This document shows positions 45,456 to 55,590 of a DNA stretch of 64,000 bases, one piece after another. Each line of letters starts with the position of its first letter. Positions within the stretch are counted from its first letter, which is position 1. Origin of the DNA: Primorskyibacter flagellatus. Lineage in GTDB: Bacteria; Pseudomonadota; Alphaproteobacteria; Rhodobacterales; Rhodobacteraceae. The stretch is from contig NZ_FWYD01000004.1 in the NCBI RefSeq assembly GCF_900176485.1, positions 62,001 to 126,000 of the forward strand, read 5' to 3'. A program made the translations under genes and the position numbers. The notes under the pieces were generated by a model that saw nothing but the letters and a program-made list of their open reading frames with translations, had not been told where the DNA came from and did no database searches.

Positions 45456-46645
45456 TGGATTTTACTGCAACCCGCGAGATGTTCGACCTGCCCGAAGGCG
45501 TGATCTATCTGGACGGAAATTCACTGGGCCCTCTGCCGAAAGCCGCCGCCGAGCGGATCTCGCGGACGGTGCAGGACGAATGGGGCGAGATGCTTATCAC
45601 CGGCTGGAATCGCGCCGGATGGATGGCGCAACCTTCGGTTCTGGGCGACCGCATAGGCGCGTTGCTGGGCGCGCCAACGGGAAGCGTGGTGCTGGGCGAC
45701 ACATTGTCGGTCAAGATCTATCAGGCCCTCGCCGCTGCTTTGCACATGTGCCCGGATCGCAAGGTCATCCTGTCGGACAGCGGCAATTTCCCCTCGGATC
45801 TGTATATGGCACAGGGGTTGATCGCCGGGCTGGACAAGGGCCATGAGCTGCGGGTTGTTGCACCAGAGGAGGTGGCGGACGCCATCACCGAAGAGGTCGC
45901 GGCACTGATGATTACAGAGGTGGACTATCGCACGGGACGCCGCCACGACATGCCCGCGCTGACTGCCAAGGCGCACGACAAAGGCGCGCTGGCGATCTGG
46001 GATCTGGCGCATTCGGCGGGCGCCGTGCCGGTGGATCTGACGGCGGGCAAAGCCGATTTCGCCTGTGGCTGCACCTACAAGTTTCTGAACGGCGGCCCCG
46101 GCGCGCCCGCCTTCATCTATGTGGCTCCGCAACATGCGGACACCGCGCAGCCTGCTCTGTCTGGTTGGCTGGGGCATGAAGCGCCCTTTGCCTTCGACGC
46201 GGATTACCGCCCCGGTCAGGGGATCGAGCGGATGCGTGTCGGAACGCCTGCCGTATTACAGATGGCGGCGCTGGAAACCGCGCTTGATATCTGGGACGGG
46301 GTGGATATGCAGGCGCTGCGCAAGGCCTCCTTGGCGCTTGGCGATCTGTTCATCGCCGAAATGCGCGCCCCCTGCCCCGACCTGACGCTCGCCACGCCCG
46401 AGGCACATGCCATGCGCGGCTCTCAGATCAGCTTTCGTCACCCACAGGGCTATGCGGTCATGCAGGCCCTGATCGCCAGAGGCGTGATCGGCGATTTCCG
46501 TGCCCCTGACATTTTGCGGTTCGGTATCACGCCGCTTTATATATCGCAGGACGATGTCAGCGCCGCCGCAAAGATCCTTGCGGAGATTCTGGACCAAAAG
46601 CTTTGGGACCGGCCTGAATATCACAAGCGCGCCGCCGTGACCTGA
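45455..46645 (+). CDS. kynU: Kynureninase
   Basis: A PLP-dependent hydrolase that splits kynurenine to anthranilate and alanine, 396 residues. Family marks are EGVIYLDGNSLGPLPK at the N-terminus, IWDLAHSAGAVPVDL, and FACGCTYKFLNGGPGAPAF with the PLP lysine in TYKFLNGGPG. The length is normal. Either ATG 45455 or GTG 45452 could start it; GGAGG lies 9 or 6 bases upstream respectively. Its start overlaps the SDR stop. No other kynurenine pathway gene (tryptophan dioxygenase, formamidase) is in the window. Confidence 0.93.
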   Translation: MDFTATREMFDLPEGVIYLDGNSLGPLPKAAAERISRTVQDEWGEMLITGWNRAGWMAQPSVLGDRIGALLGAPTGSVVLGDTLSVKIYQALAAALHMCPDRKVILSDSGNFPSDLYMAQGLIAGLDKGHELRVVAPEEVADAITEEVAALMITEVDYRTGRRHDMPALTAKAHDKGALAIWDLAHSAGAVPVDLTAGKADFACGCTYKFLNGGPGAPAFIYVAPQHADTAQPALSGWLGHEAPFAFDADYRPGQGIERMRVGTPAVLQMAALETALDIWDGVDMQALRKASLALGDLFIAEMRAPCPDLTLATPEAHAMRGSQISFRHPQGYAVMQALIARGVIGDFRAPDILRFGITPLYISQDDVSAAAKILAEILDQKLWDRPEYHKRAAVT

Positions 46646-46677
46646 ACACGGGCACGACGCGCTGCAAGTCGGGTGGC

Positions 46678-47451
46678 TCAGGCAGTTCTCAGCGCGGCGC
46701 GCGCACCGCTCGCCCATGCCCGTACCGCATCGCCAAAGGCGGTGAACAGCGGGCGCGACACCGGATCATTGGCCGCGTCCCATTCCGGATGCCACTGCAC
46801 CGACAGGGTAAAGCCCGCCGCACCTTTGATATAGGCGGCCTCGGCCGTGCCATCGGGGGCCAGCCCGTCAATCACGAAACGCGCGCCGGGCGTCTTGACC
46901 CCCTGCCCGTGCAGCGTATTCGTCATCACCTCGGACGTGCCCAACAACCGATGAAAGACGCCGCCTTCGGTAAAAGTGACCTTGTGGCGCAGCGCGAATT
47001 TCTCTTCGATCGTGCCGTCGGGCGGCATGCGGTGGTTCATCCGGCCCGGCAGGTCGCGGATTTCGGGATAAAGCGTCCCGCCCATCGCCACGTTCACCTC
47101 TTGATAACCGCGGCAGATACCAAGAAACGGCTGGCCCGCCTCGACGCAAGCCCGTACCAGCGGCAGGGTGATGGCATCGCGCGCCCGGTCGAACGCGCCA
47201 TGCGCTTCGGTCGGTGTCTCGCCGTATTCCTCGGGATGGACATTGGGCCGCCCGCCGGTCAGCAGAAATCCGTCACAAGTCTGCATCAACTCCGCCACCG
47301 TCACGAAACGCGGATCGGCAGGGATCAGCAACGGAATGCACCCTGAAACACAGGCAACCGCCTCAGAGTTCATCGCCCCACCGGCATGGGCCGGATAGTC
47401 ATCGTTGAGCAAATGCTGGTTGCCGATAATGCCGACAATGGGTCGTGTCAT
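46678..47451 (-). CDS. Class I glutamine-amidotransferase-like hydrolase (PuuD family)
   Basis: A 257-residue protein of the gamma-glutamyl-gamma-aminobutyrate hydrolase (PuuD) group. It begins MTRPIVGIIGNQHLLNDDYPAH, has FLLTGGRPNVHPEEYG, the nucleophile cysteine in PFLGICRGYQEVNVAMGG, and the His-Glu pair in SVQWHPEWD. It probably hydrolyses gamma-glutamyl amides, for example in polyamine use; no puuA, B or C neighbour supports a specific substrate. I use ATG 47451; GGAG lies about 11 bases upstream. Confidence 0.85.
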   Translation of the reverse strand: MTRPIVGIIGNQHLLNDDYPAHAGGAMNSEAVACVSGCIPLLIPADPRFVTVAELMQTCDGFLLTGGRPNVHPEEYGETPTEAHGAFDRARDAITLPLVRACVEAGQPFLGICRGYQEVNVAMGGTLYPEIRDLPGRMNHRMPPDGTIEEKFALRHKVTFTEGGVFHRLLGTSEVMTNTLHGQGVKTPGARFVIDGLAPDGTAEAAYIKGAAGFTLSVQWHPEWDAANDPVSRPLFTAFGDAVRAWASGARAALRTA

Positions 47452-47745
47452 ATTGGACAGGTCTCCGGAACGCTTCTGCGTCAATCTAATGCTCTCAGGG
47501 GTAAGAGAAAAGCCCGGATGCTACAGTTTGAGGCGGACACACACCCAAGATGGGCCGCGCTGCCCGGTTTCAAGGCAGTCGGTCGCCCTTTAACGCACCC
47601 GTAACCAACGCCCCCTCTGCGGCGCAGAAAATGGCGCGCCGTTGAGATGTTGCCTGCCGCGCCCGAACATCACCACCCAAGGACCGCTTTGACCAATTTT
47701 GAAACCATGCCTACTGTCTTGGTAATGATAAATGCAGGCGAACCG
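47452..47745. other. Divergent intergenic region before the M20 amidohydrolase
   Basis: About 294 bases between divergent starts. On the plus strand TTGACC followed after 17 bases by TACTGT ends roughly 40 bases before the M20 ATG and is a plausible promoter. The frame of the M20 gene is open upstream through this region, but the family alignment starts at MLTNADLVELTRF. No gene or RNA is seen. Confidence 0.35.
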
Positions 47746-48897
47746 ATGCTGACAAACGCTGACCTTGTTGAACTGACGCGCTTCCGCCGAGACCTTCACA
47801 GACGCCCGGAATTATCCGGGCAAGAGGTCGAAACGGCCCGTTCCATCGTCGCAGCGCTTCAATCGCTCTCCCCGGACCGAATTCTGCAAAATCTGGGCGG
47901 GCACGGGGTCGCTGCGGTCTTCGGCGGTGCCGTTGACGGCCCGACCGTCCTGTTCCGGGCAGAACTGGACGGCCTGCCGATACAAGAGCAGTCGGACAAG
48001 GCCTGGGTGTCCCAGATCCCCGGCCAAGGCCACCTGTGCGGGCATGACGGGCATACGACCATGCTGCTGGCGCTGGGGCGGCTGATCGCACGCAAACCGG
48101 TCGCGTCAGGACGGGTCGTGCTGATGTTTCAACCCGCCGAAGAGGACGGTCGCGGGGCCCGCGCGGTGGTGACAGACCCGACCTTCGCTGACATCGCTCC
48201 GGATTGGGCTTTCGCAATCCATAACGAGCCCGGCCGCGAATTTGGCCATGTTGCAACGCGGGCCGGCCTGATCAACTGCGCCTCTAGCGGTCTTGCGATA
48301 AAGCTGAAGGGAAAGACCGCCCACGCGGCCAACCCCGAGGACGGCATGTCACCGGCACGCGCCGTCGCTGAACTGATCCCTGCCTTAAGCGCCCTCGGCG
48401 CCGGAGGCGCGCTGAACGATGCATTCAGACTGGCCACCGTCACACATGTCCGCGTCGGCGAGCCGACCTTTGGCGTCGCCCCGGGTGACGCGGTGATCCA
48501 TGTGACCCTGCGCAGCGCGAGTGATGATGCACTGGAAAGCATCGCAGGAAAGGCACGCATCGTTGCCGAGAAAATCGCCGAACGTGATGGGCTGACTATT
48601 TCGTTCGAGATCTGCGACGACTTTGCCGCCTCGATCAACGACCCCGATGCAACCGCTGTCGCAGTCGCCGCAATGACCGCAATCGACGTGGCAAATGGCG
48701 AGGACGGTTTGCCGATGCGCGCCTCAGAGGATTTCGGCGTGTTCGGCTGGAATGCAAAGGCTGCAATGCTCTGTCTTGGCACAGGGAAAGACTGCGCGGC
48801 CTTGCACAACCCCGATTATGACTTTGACGACAACCTTATTCCGATCGGCGCTGCGATATTCGAACGGATCGCGCGCGACCTTCTCGGGATAGCGTGA
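47746..48897 (+). CDS. M20 amidohydrolase (hippurate hydrolase / N-acyl-amino-acid type)
   Basis: A 383-residue M20D peptidase-family amidohydrolase. It starts LTRFRRDLHRRPELSGQEVETA, the standard N-terminal helix, with the metal motif CGHDGHTTMLLALG near 105, AEEDGRGARAVV near 135, IHNEPG near 165, and the C-terminal SEDFGVFGW block with a ligand histidine later (LHNPDYDFDD). Such enzymes deacylate N-acetyl, benzoyl or indole-acetyl amino acids; the substrate is unknown. The ATG at 47746 follows AGGCGAACCG; earlier in-frame ATGs exist. Confidence 0.88.
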   Translation: MLTNADLVELTRFRRDLHRRPELSGQEVETARSIVAALQSLSPDRILQNLGGHGVAAVFGGAVDGPTVLFRAELDGLPIQEQSDKAWVSQIPGQGHLCGHDGHTTMLLALGRLIARKPVASGRVVLMFQPAEEDGRGARAVVTDPTFADIAPDWAFAIHNEPGREFGHVATRAGLINCASSGLAIKLKGKTAHAANPEDGMSPARAVAELIPALSALGAGGALNDAFRLATVTHVRVGEPTFGVAPGDAVIHVTLRSASDDALESIAGKARIVAEKIAERDGLTISFEICDDFAASINDPDATAVAVAAMTAIDVANGEDGLPMRASEDFGVFGWNAKAAMLCLGTGKDCAALHNPDYDFDDNLIPIGAAIFERIARDLLGIA

Positions 48898-48970
48898 CAA
48901 CCGGGTGATCAACGCGGGCACGTTCTGGAACGTGGTCCGAAACGAACGAATACGGAAAGATTGGATCTAC

Positions 48971-49012
48971 CTGCCGGATTGTCCCTGCACCCGCAGAGGC
49001 ACGATCCGGCAG
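48971..49012. terminator. Bidirectional hairpin between M20 and glcB genes
   Basis: CTGCCGGATTGT (48971-48982) pairs with ACGATCCGGCAG (49001-49012) in a 12-bp stem with one G-T pair, and the 18-base loop contains a second small hairpin (CTGC-ACCC-GCAG). It sits between convergent genes and could end both transcripts. No T-run on either side. Confidence 0.5.
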
Positions 49013-49063
49013 AAGAAATGGCCTGGACGCGATCACTGAATAGCTTCGACCGAGTTGCCCGGC

Positions 49064-51205
49064 TCAACCGGCTGCTTTCTTTTCCAGCCTGCGGGCGTGC
49101 AGAACCGGCTCGGTATAGCCGGAAGGCTGCACGCGTCCCTTGAACACCAGATCACAGGCGGCCTGATAGGCGACACCGTCAAAACCCGGCGCCATTGGGG
49201 CATAGGAAGGATCCTCTGCGTTTTGCCGGTCCACCACGGCGGCCATCTTTTCCATTGCCGTGGTCACTTGCTCTGCGCTGATCACATCGTGGTGCAACCA
49301 GTTGGCGATGTGCTGGGCGGAAATCCGGCACGTGGCGCGGTCCTCCATCAAGGCAACGTCATGGATGTCGGGCACCTTGGAGCATCCGATCCCCTGATCG
49401 ATCCAGCGCACAACATAGCCAAGGATGCCTTGGGCGTTGTTTTCGACCTCTTGCAGGATCTGTGCCTCGGACCACATCCGGTAGCTGGCCAGCGGTATAT
49501 CGAGGATCGTTTCGACATAGGCGCGCCGCCCGCCTGCCTTCAGCTTGTCCTGCACGGCGAAGACATCGACCTTGTGGTAATGCAACGCGTGAAGCGTGGC
49601 CGCCGTTGGCGACGGCACCCAGGCACAGTTGGCACCGGATTTCGGGTGTTCGATCTTGGCTTCCAGCATCGCGGCCATGGCGTCGGGCATCGCCCACATG
49701 CCCTTGCCGATTTGCGCCTTGCCCTGAAGCCCGCATTCCAGCCCGATATCCACGTTCTGGTTCTCGTACCCGCCGATCCATGCCTTGCGCTTGATAAAAT
49801 CCTTGCGGCTGAACGGCCCGGCCTCCATCGAGGTGTGGATCTCGTCACCGGTCCGGTCAAGAAACCCGGTATTGATGAAGGCGACACGATGGCGTGCCGC
49901 GCGAATGCATTCCTTGAGGTTGACCGTGGTGCGGCGCTCTTCGTCCATGATGCCGATCTTCACGGTATTCGCGGGCAGGCCCAGCACCTTTTCAACATGA
50001 TCGAAAGTCTCGCTGGCAAAGGCGACTTCCTCTGGTCCATGCATCTTGGGTTTGACCACATACACAGACCCGCTCAGCGAATTGCCACCGTCGCGGTTCA
50101 GGTCGTGCATAGCGATCAGCACCGTGATCATCGCGTCCATCAGACCTTCGAAAACCTCGTTTCCATCCTTGTCGAGAATGGCCGGGTTGGTCATCAGATG
50201 CCCGACATTGCGGATCCAAAGCAAAGCGCGGCCCTTCACGACCAGCTCGCTGCCATCCGGCGCGGTGTAGCTTTGATCCTTGTTCAGCCTGCGCGACAGG
50301 GTCTTGCCACCCTTGGTGAAGCTGGCCTCCAGATCGCCCTTCATCAGGCCAAGCCAGTTGGCATAGGCTTGTGCTTTATCCTCGGCATCGACGCAGGCCA
50401 CGGAATCTTCGCAATCCATGATCGCGGTCACGGCGGATTCCATCACGACATCCGCCAAGCCTGCCTGATCACGCGCACCGATGAAATGTGTGCGGTCGAA
50501 GACCAGTTCCACATGCAAGCCGTTATTGCGCAGCAGCAGCGCCTCCGGTGCTTTGGGGTGGCCGCGATAGCCGACGAATTTTTCCGGTTGCGCCAGCGGC
50601 ATATCATCCACCAGAAGCGCGCCATCACTGATGTGATAGCGCCGCGCATCTGCATGTGAGCCACCTTCGATCGGGAAAGCATTATCCAGAAACACCCGCG
50701 CCCTTGCGACAACCCGCGCACCGCGCCCCCGGTCATAGGGGCCTTTGGGCGCGGCATGTCCCATCGCATCGGTGCCGTAGAACGCATCGTACAGCGAACC
50801 CCAACGCGCATTCGCCGCATTCAGGGCAAACCGCGCATTTGTGATCGGGACGACAAGTTGGGGACCGGGCACAGACGCAATCTCTGGGTCGACATTTGCG
50901 GTGTCGATTTCAAAATCGCCGCCTTCCGGGAGAAGATAACCGATCTCTTCCAGAAACGCCTTGTAGGTCGGCAGGTCAAGCGTCTGCCCGCGTTGCGCTA
51001 TATGCCAAGCATCAATCTTGGCCTGTAATTGGTCACGTCTGTCCAGAAGTGCGCGGTTTTCAGGGCCTTTCTCATGCAGCAGATCCGACAGCCCCGCCCA
51101 GAAATCATCGGCGGCAATGCCCGTTCCTGGCAGCGCGCGGTCCTCAATGAAATTGTACAGAACTTCGTCGATTTGCAGACCATTGCGGTCGATGCGATGT
51201 GTCAT
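49064..51205 (-). CDS. glcB: Malate synthase G
   Basis: Condenses glyoxylate with acetyl-CoA to malate in the glyoxylate route, 713 residues, the single-chain G form. Recognisable parts are the N-terminal [19 protein letters not shown], the catalytic barrel block DYxTYxDGSEL-like region ([33 protein letters not shown], given here in part as VGHLMTNPA), and the metal/substrate region in [18 protein letters not shown]. It ends in LEKKAAG. The ATG at 51205 follows AGAGGTTTTCC. No isocitrate lyase gene is in the window. Confidence 0.97.
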   Translation of the reverse strand: MTHRIDRNGLQIDEVLYNFIEDRALPGTGIAADDFWAGLSDLLHEKGPENRALLDRRDQLQAKIDAWHIAQRGQTLDLPTYKAFLEEIGYLLPEGGDFEIDTANVDPEIASVPGPQLVVPITNARFALNAANARWGSLYDAFYGTDAMGHAAPKGPYDRGRGARVVARARVFLDNAFPIEGGSHADARRYHISDGALLVDDMPLAQPEKFVGYRGHPKAPEALLLRNNGLHVELVFDRTHFIGARDQAGLADVVMESAVTAIMDCEDSVACVDAEDKAQAYANWLGLMKGDLEASFTKGGKTLSRRLNKDQSYTAPDGSELVVKGRALLWIRNVGHLMTNPAILDKDGNEVFEGLMDAMITVLIAMHDLNRDGGNSLSGSVYVVKPKMHGPEEVAFASETFDHVEKVLGLPANTVKIGIMDEERRTTVNLKECIRAARHRVAFINTGFLDRTGDEIHTSMEAGPFSRKDFIKRKAWIGGYENQNVDIGLECGLQGKAQIGKGMWAMPDAMAAMLEAKIEHPKSGANCAWVPSPTAATLHALHYHKVDVFAVQDKLKAGGRRAYVETILDIPLASYRMWSEAQILQEVENNAQGILGYVVRWIDQGIGCSKVPDIHDVALMEDRATCRISAQHIANWLHHDVISAEQVTTAMEKMAAVVDRQNAEDPSYAPMAPGFDGVAYQAACDLVFKGRVQPSGYTEPVLHARRLEKKAAG

Positions 51206-51435
51206 GGAAAACCTCTTGGCCTACGCGAGGCACGCGCCCCGGCAATTGTGCAAAAACGAGTAGGACAAAAATTTCCGTTAGGCAACATGGAGGTATCCAT
51301 CCGATGCGCGGTCGCACCGTAGATCGTAGCCCTGAGCCCGGAAGTCCGCAAACTGCCTTGGGGCATCAGATCCGTTCTGAGAGGCCTGAGGCCACAAGAT
51401 GACGGGTCAAGCCCGTCATGGGTCCGTCTTGTCGA
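51206..51435. other. glcB upstream region with a REP-like hairpin
   Basis: A 230-base space. It contains ATGACGGG-TCAAG-CCCGTCAT (51399-51419), a perfect 8-bp palindrome with the same TCAAG loop as the second hairpin inserted in pepN. It lies 17 bases beyond the end of the small membrane-protein gene and may end that transcript. The glcB promoter should be in the remaining bases; I see no clear match. Confidence 0.5.
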
Positions 51436-51633
51436 TCATTCGGATTGGACAGCCTCCCCGGTCCGCCCGTCAATCTGGGTCTCTGCGCCTTCCGGATCGT
51501 CAGCGGCGGCAAACACCCAGATAACGAACGCGATGAACAGCACCAACGCTGCGCCTACCGCGAATTTCATCCCGCCCAAAGCGGGGCGATGGTTTTTTTC
51601 CTGGGTCTCGACATTCGTTTTGGGGGCTGACAT
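51436..51633 (-). CDS. Small single-helix membrane protein
   Basis: A 65-residue protein: polar N-terminus (MSAPKTNVETQEKNHRPALGG), one membrane helix (about 23-43), and an acidic C-terminal tail (DDPEGAETQIDGRTGEAVQSE), so an inner-membrane anchor with the tail outside the cytoplasm is likely. The ATG at 51633 follows AGGAGCATACG, a strong ribosome site. It is divergent from pepN. No family is recognised; similar small proteins are common in Rhodobacteraceae. Confidence 0.72.
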   Translation of the reverse strand: MSAPKTNVETQEKNHRPALGGMKFAVGAALVLFIAFVIWVFAAADDPEGAETQIDGRTGEAVQSE

Positions 51634-51745
51634 CGTATGCTCCTGTATTTGGCGTCAACATTTCGCGGCTTTGCGCGCGCTACTTGGTCAACAGCGTGGT
51701 GGTGCAAAAGTTCGGCGAAAATTCAGTTCTCACGGAGATGTGTGC

Positions 51746-54382
51746 ATGAGAGACTCCCCCCCTCAGACGATTTATCTGAAGGACTACACCCCGCCCGCTT
51801 GGTTGGTGGAGGATGTGCATCTCACCTTTCGGCTTGCCGCCAAAACCACGCGCGTGATCAGCCGCATACGTTTTGCGCCCAATCCGGACAGGGTGGATCA
51901 GACGTTCTTTCTGCATGGCGAGGATCTGGTGCTGATCTCCAGCCATATCGACGGCGTGGCGGTCACGCCCACGATCACGGAAGAGGGGCTGAGTTGCGAC
52001 GTCCCAGACGGCCCTTTCACCTGGGAGGCCGAGGTCGAGATCAGCCCGGCGACGAATACCGCGCTTGAGGGGCTGTACATGTCCAGCGGCATGTATTGCA
52101 CGCAATGCGAGGCCGAAGGCTTTCGCAAGATCACCTATTATCCCGATCGGCCGGACGTGATGGCGCCATTCACCGTCAGGATCGAATCTGACCTGCCGGT
52201 AATGCTGTCAAACGGCAACCCGGTGGCTGAAGGTGAGGGCTGGGCCGAATGGCATGACCCTTGGAAAAAGCCCAGCTATCTGTTTGCACTTGTCGCGGGC
52301 GATCTGGTCAACCATCCAGATCGCTTTACCACCATGTCGGGCCGGGACGTGGAACTGAACATTTGGGTCCGGCCCGGCGATCTGCACAAATGCGCCTTCG
52401 GGATGGAAGCGCTGAAGAAGTCGATGAAATGGGACGAGGATGTTTACGGGCGCGAATACGATCTCGACATCTTCAACATCGTCGCGGTTGATGACTTCAA
52501 CATGGGCGCGATGGAGAACAAGGGGCTGAACATCTTCAACTCCTCTGCCGTGCTGGCCAGTCCAGAGACCTCGACCGACGCCAACTTTGAGCGGATAGAG
52601 GCGATCATCGCGCATGAGTATTTCCACAACTGGACCGGCAACCGGATCACCTGTCGCGACTGGTTCCAACTATGCCTGAAGGAAGGGCTGACGGTTTACC
52701 GCGACAGCCAATTCACGTCCGACATGCGATCCGCCCCCGTCAAGCGGATCAGCGACGTGATCGACCTGCGCGCGCGGCAATTCCCAGAGGATCAGGGACC
52801 GCTGTCGCATCCGGTCCGGCCCGAGCGTTTTCAGGAGATCAACAATTTCTACACTGCCACTGTCTACGAGAAGGGTGCCGAAGTGATCGGCATGCTCAAA
52901 CGGCTGGTCGGGGATGAGGCCTATGCGAAGGCGCTCGACCTCTATTTCGAGCGGCATGATGGCGACGCGGCCACGATCGAAGACTGGTTGCGGGTGTTCG
53001 AGGATGCAACAGGCCGCGATCTGACGCAATTCAAGCGCTGGTATTCCCAGTCTGGCACACCACGCCTGAAAGTTACGGAGGACTGGGCCGCCGCAGACGA
53101 CGCGTCCCGGCCCCCGAGCCGGGACCTTGCGGACAACCCCGAGGCCCCGGATCAAGTCCGGGGCGGGGGCACTCCAAGCGGCACTTACACGCTGACATTC
53201 GAACAGCACACCCCGGAGGGATCTGGTCAGACCGAGAAGGAACCACAGGTGCTGCCCATCGCTGTTGGCCTTCTGGGCCCGAATGGCGACGAGGTCTTGG
53301 CGACAACGCTGCTGGAGATGACGCAAGCCAAACAAAGCTTCGAGTTCACCGGGCTGTCGGCGCGGCCAATCCCCTCGATCCTGCGCGAATTTTCTGCGCC
53401 GGTTGTGCTGGAACGCGAAACCAGCGCCGACAAGCGCGCCTTTCTGCTGGCGCATGACACCGACCCGTTCAACCGCTGGGAAGCCGGCAGACAGCTTGCT
53501 CGCGACGGATTGATCGCGATGATCCGCAACGGCTCCCCTGCCGACGACCGCTGGCTGGAAGGCATGAGCCGCGTCGTCCGGGACGATACGGCGGACCCGG
53601 CTTTCCGGGCACTTATGCTCTCGCTTCCAGCAGAATCCGAGCTGGCACAAGCCCTGCATGAACAGGGCACCACCCCGGACCCGGATGCCATCTGGCAGGC
53701 GCGCGAGACGGTCGCGCAGCAACTGGCGGAGACGTTGCAGGATGCCCTGCCCCGCTTGCAGGCAGAGATGACGGTCGAGGGGGCATATTCGCCCGATGCC
53801 GGCCCCGCCGGCCGTCGCGCGCTTGCCGGCAAGCTTCTGGGGTTGACGACACGGCTGGACGGAGGTGCGCAGGCCGCGCGGCAATACACGCATGCCGACA
53901 ACATGACCTTGCAACTAACGGCACTGGCTTGCCTGATCCGATCCGGCAGAGGCGAGGATGCGTTGGCCGCGTTTTACAACCGGTGGAAAGACGACCGGCT
54001 GGTGATCGACAAGTGGTTCATGCTGCAAATCGCAGAGGCGGATCCGGCCCGCGCAGCGGATGTCGCCAAGACGCTGACCGAACATCCCGACTTTGACCTC
54101 AAGAACCCCAACCGGTTCCGCGCGACGATGGGCGCTCTGGCGATGAACCATGCCGGGTTCCACCGCGCCGACGGGGACGGATACGCCTTGCTTGCGGATT
54201 GGCTGATCCGACTTGACGCGCTGAATCCGCAAACCACGGCGCGGATGTGCTCGGTGTTTCAGGCCTGGCGCCGGTACGATGCAGATCGGCAGGCGCTCAT
54301 GCGGCAAAACCTCGAACGTATCGCGGCCAAATCCGATCTCAGCCGGGACACCGCCGAAATGGTAGGACGCATCCTGGGATGA
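51746..54382 (+). CDS. pepN: Aminopeptidase N (M1 family) with an in-frame insertion
   Basis: A zinc metallopeptidase that removes N-terminal residues from peptides, 878 residues. The exopeptidase motif GAMEN is at residues 254-258 and the zinc site is HEYFH (290-294) with Glu313 in LCLKEGL. The catalytic Tyr region and the C-terminal alpha-helical DUF3458 part follow. Around residues 452-480 the chain has an extra segment (DDASRPPSRDLADNP then EAPDQVRGGGTPSG) encoded by a palindromic element. I use ATG 51746 after GGAGATGTGTGC. The insertion lies between domains and need not abolish activity. Confidence 0.95.
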   Translation: MRDSPPQTIYLKDYTPPAWLVEDVHLTFRLAAKTTRVISRIRFAPNPDRVDQTFFLHGEDLVLISSHIDGVAVTPTITEEGLSCDVPDGPFTWEAEVEISPATNTALEGLYMSSGMYCTQCEAEGFRKITYYPDRPDVMAPFTVRIESDLPVMLSNGNPVAEGEGWAEWHDPWKKPSYLFALVAGDLVNHPDRFTTMSGRDVELNIWVRPGDLHKCAFGMEALKKSMKWDEDVYGREYDLDIFNIVAVDDFNMGAMENKGLNIFNSSAVLASPETSTDANFERIEAIIAHEYFHNWTGNRITCRDWFQLCLKEGLTVYRDSQFTSDMRSAPVKRISDVIDLRARQFPEDQGPLSHPVRPERFQEINNFYTATVYEKGAEVIGMLKRLVGDEAYAKALDLYFERHDGDAATIEDWLRVFEDATGRDLTQFKRWYSQSGTPRLKVTEDWAAADDASRPPSRDLADNPEAPDQVRGGGTPSGTYTLTFEQHTPEGSGQTEKEPQVLPIAVGLLGPNGDEVLATTLLEMTQAKQSFEFTGLSARPIPSILREFSAPVVLERETSADKRAFLLAHDTDPFNRWEAGRQLARDGLIAMIRNGSPADDRWLEGMSRVVRDDTADPAFRALMLSLPAESELAQALHEQGTTPDPDAIWQARETVAQQLAETLQDALPRLQAEMTVEGAYSPDAGPAGRRALAGKLLGLTTRLDGGAQAARQYTHADNMTLQLTALACLIRSGRGEDALAAFYNRWKDDRLVIDKWFMLQIAEADPARAADVAKTLTEHPDFDLKNPNRFRATMGALAMNHAGFHRADGDGYALLADWLIRLDALNPQTTARMCSVFQAWRRYDADRQALMRQNLERIAAKSDLSRDTAEMVGRILG
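53104..53164. repeat. REP-like double hairpin inserted in frame inside pepN
   Basis: Two tandem hairpins: GTCCCGGC-CCCCGA-GCCGGGAC (53104-53125) and GCCCCGGA-TCAAG-TCCGGGGC (53144-53164), each with an 8-bp perfect stem. Their combined length keeps the frame open and adds a Pro/Ser/Gly-rich segment to the aminopeptidase. Similar CCCGG-type palindromes with TCAAG loops occur as dispersed repeats in alphaproteobacteria, and one sits near 51.4 kb in this window. The boundaries of the element cannot be defined from one copy. Confidence 0.65.
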
Positions 54383-54516
54383 ACACGTTCAGGACCATCG
54401 GTGCCCGCACGGGCATCGGTGGGCTTCGTACCCAAGTGGAACACAACGGGGGCACCCGAAAGGTTGCCGCACCGGTCCGGCGGTCGCTGTCTGAAAATTC
54501 CGCCCTTGTTACATAG
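54379..54516 (+). CDS. Possible 45-residue protein overlapping the pepN stop
   Basis: A frame starting with an ATG that overlaps the pepN stop (ATGA) and ending TAG at 54516. The product begins MNTFRTIGARTGIGGLRTQV and is basic, ending SENSALVT. No ribosome site other than coupling to pepN is visible and I recognise no family. It may be real, but the composition gives weak support only. Confidence 0.25.
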   Translation: MNTFRTIGARTGIGGLRTQVEHNGGTRKVAAPVRRSLSENSALVT

Positions 54517-54699
54517 ACGATCGCAAGAAAGGGTGCTGGACGTTAATCACCTCAATAGCGGGTACGGCCTCGCAACGCGCGTGCCCTTAAAAGGCCGTTT
54601 CCCGCTGATAAAATCGTTCAGTTCGCTCCAGAACTTGAAAAAACGCAGCGCAGGGCCAATCTTACCCAATTGACGCCGCAGAACCGTGAACAGGTCAAC

Positions 54700-55578
54700 A
54701 TGTATGACCGGATAGATCCCCTTATCGAGGAACGTGCACCTTGGCTTTTCTCCGGGCGGCTTGGCACGCGTCCGGCCCGTGCCGCGCTGAACACCTTGCT
54801 GACATACAAGCGCACCGTTTCGCTGGCGGAGAGTTTCCGCCACACACCGAGCGCCCGGATCATGCAACAGATGGCACAGATGCTGGCGCGCGATGTGGTC
54901 GTCGCCGGACTGGACAATATTCCCCGGCAAGGCGCAGCCATGGTCGTGGCAAATCACCCGACCGGAATTGCCGATGGCATCATCCTGCACGCTGCACTGG
55001 CCCGGATTCGCCCCGATGCGTATTATTTCGCCAATCACGACATCCTGCGGGTGCTGCCGCAGATGCAGGACATGATCGCCCCAGTGGAATGGCGACCGGA
55101 AAAGCGCAGCCACGGCAAGACCCGCGAAACAATGGCCTATACGCGTCAAGCTGTGGCAGAGGATCGGCTGGGCGTGATCTTTCCATCAGGCAGGCTGGCA
55201 AAACGGTCCGGTCTGCGCCTGCACGAACGGCCGTGGATGCCATCGGCGGCTATGATCGCGCGCAAATTCGATCTGCCGGTGATCCCGGTCAATATTCAGG
55301 CGCGCAACTCGGCGATGTTCTATCTGTTTGACCTGATCCACCCGACATTACGCGACATTACTCTGTTCCACGAAACGCTGAACAAGCATCGCCAACCGTA
55401 TCGTATCACCATCGGCGAGCCTATTTCTGCCGCCGCCCTTCCGGCCCGGTCGGACGAAGGGATAAAGCTTCTTCGTCGCGCAACTCTGGCGCTTGGCGGC
55501 GCGCATGCCCCGACGGTGTCGCTGGTGGATAGCTCGCGCAGGCCGTTCTGGATGAGACGGCGTGTAACGCCTAACTGA
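54700..55578 (+). CDS. PlsC-like acyltransferase (lysophosphatidic acid acyltransferase family)
   Basis: A 292-residue acyltransferase with the family box 1 NHPTGIADG (His and Asp of the HX4D catalytic motif) near residue 87, box 2/3-like FPSGRLAKRS near 165, and PVIPVNIQARN near 205. Such enzymes transfer acyl groups to lysophospholipid or related acceptors at the membrane. I use ATG 54700 (MYDRIDPLIEERAPWL), preceded by CAGGTC; a TTG at 54670 would extend it by ten residues. Its precise acceptor is unknown. It may be cotranscribed with pepN across a 183-base gap. Confidence 0.82.
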   Translation: MYDRIDPLIEERAPWLFSGRLGTRPARAALNTLLTYKRTVSLAESFRHTPSARIMQQMAQMLARDVVVAGLDNIPRQGAAMVVANHPTGIADGIILHAALARIRPDAYYFANHDILRVLPQMQDMIAPVEWRPEKRSHGKTRETMAYTRQAVAEDRLGVIFPSGRLAKRSGLRLHERPWMPSAAMIARKFDLPVIPVNIQARNSAMFYLFDLIHPTLRDITLFHETLNKHRQPYRITIGEPISAAALPARSDEGIKLLRRATLALGGAHAPTVSLVDSSRRPFWMRRRVTPN

Positions 55579-55590
55579 GCAATCCAACGG

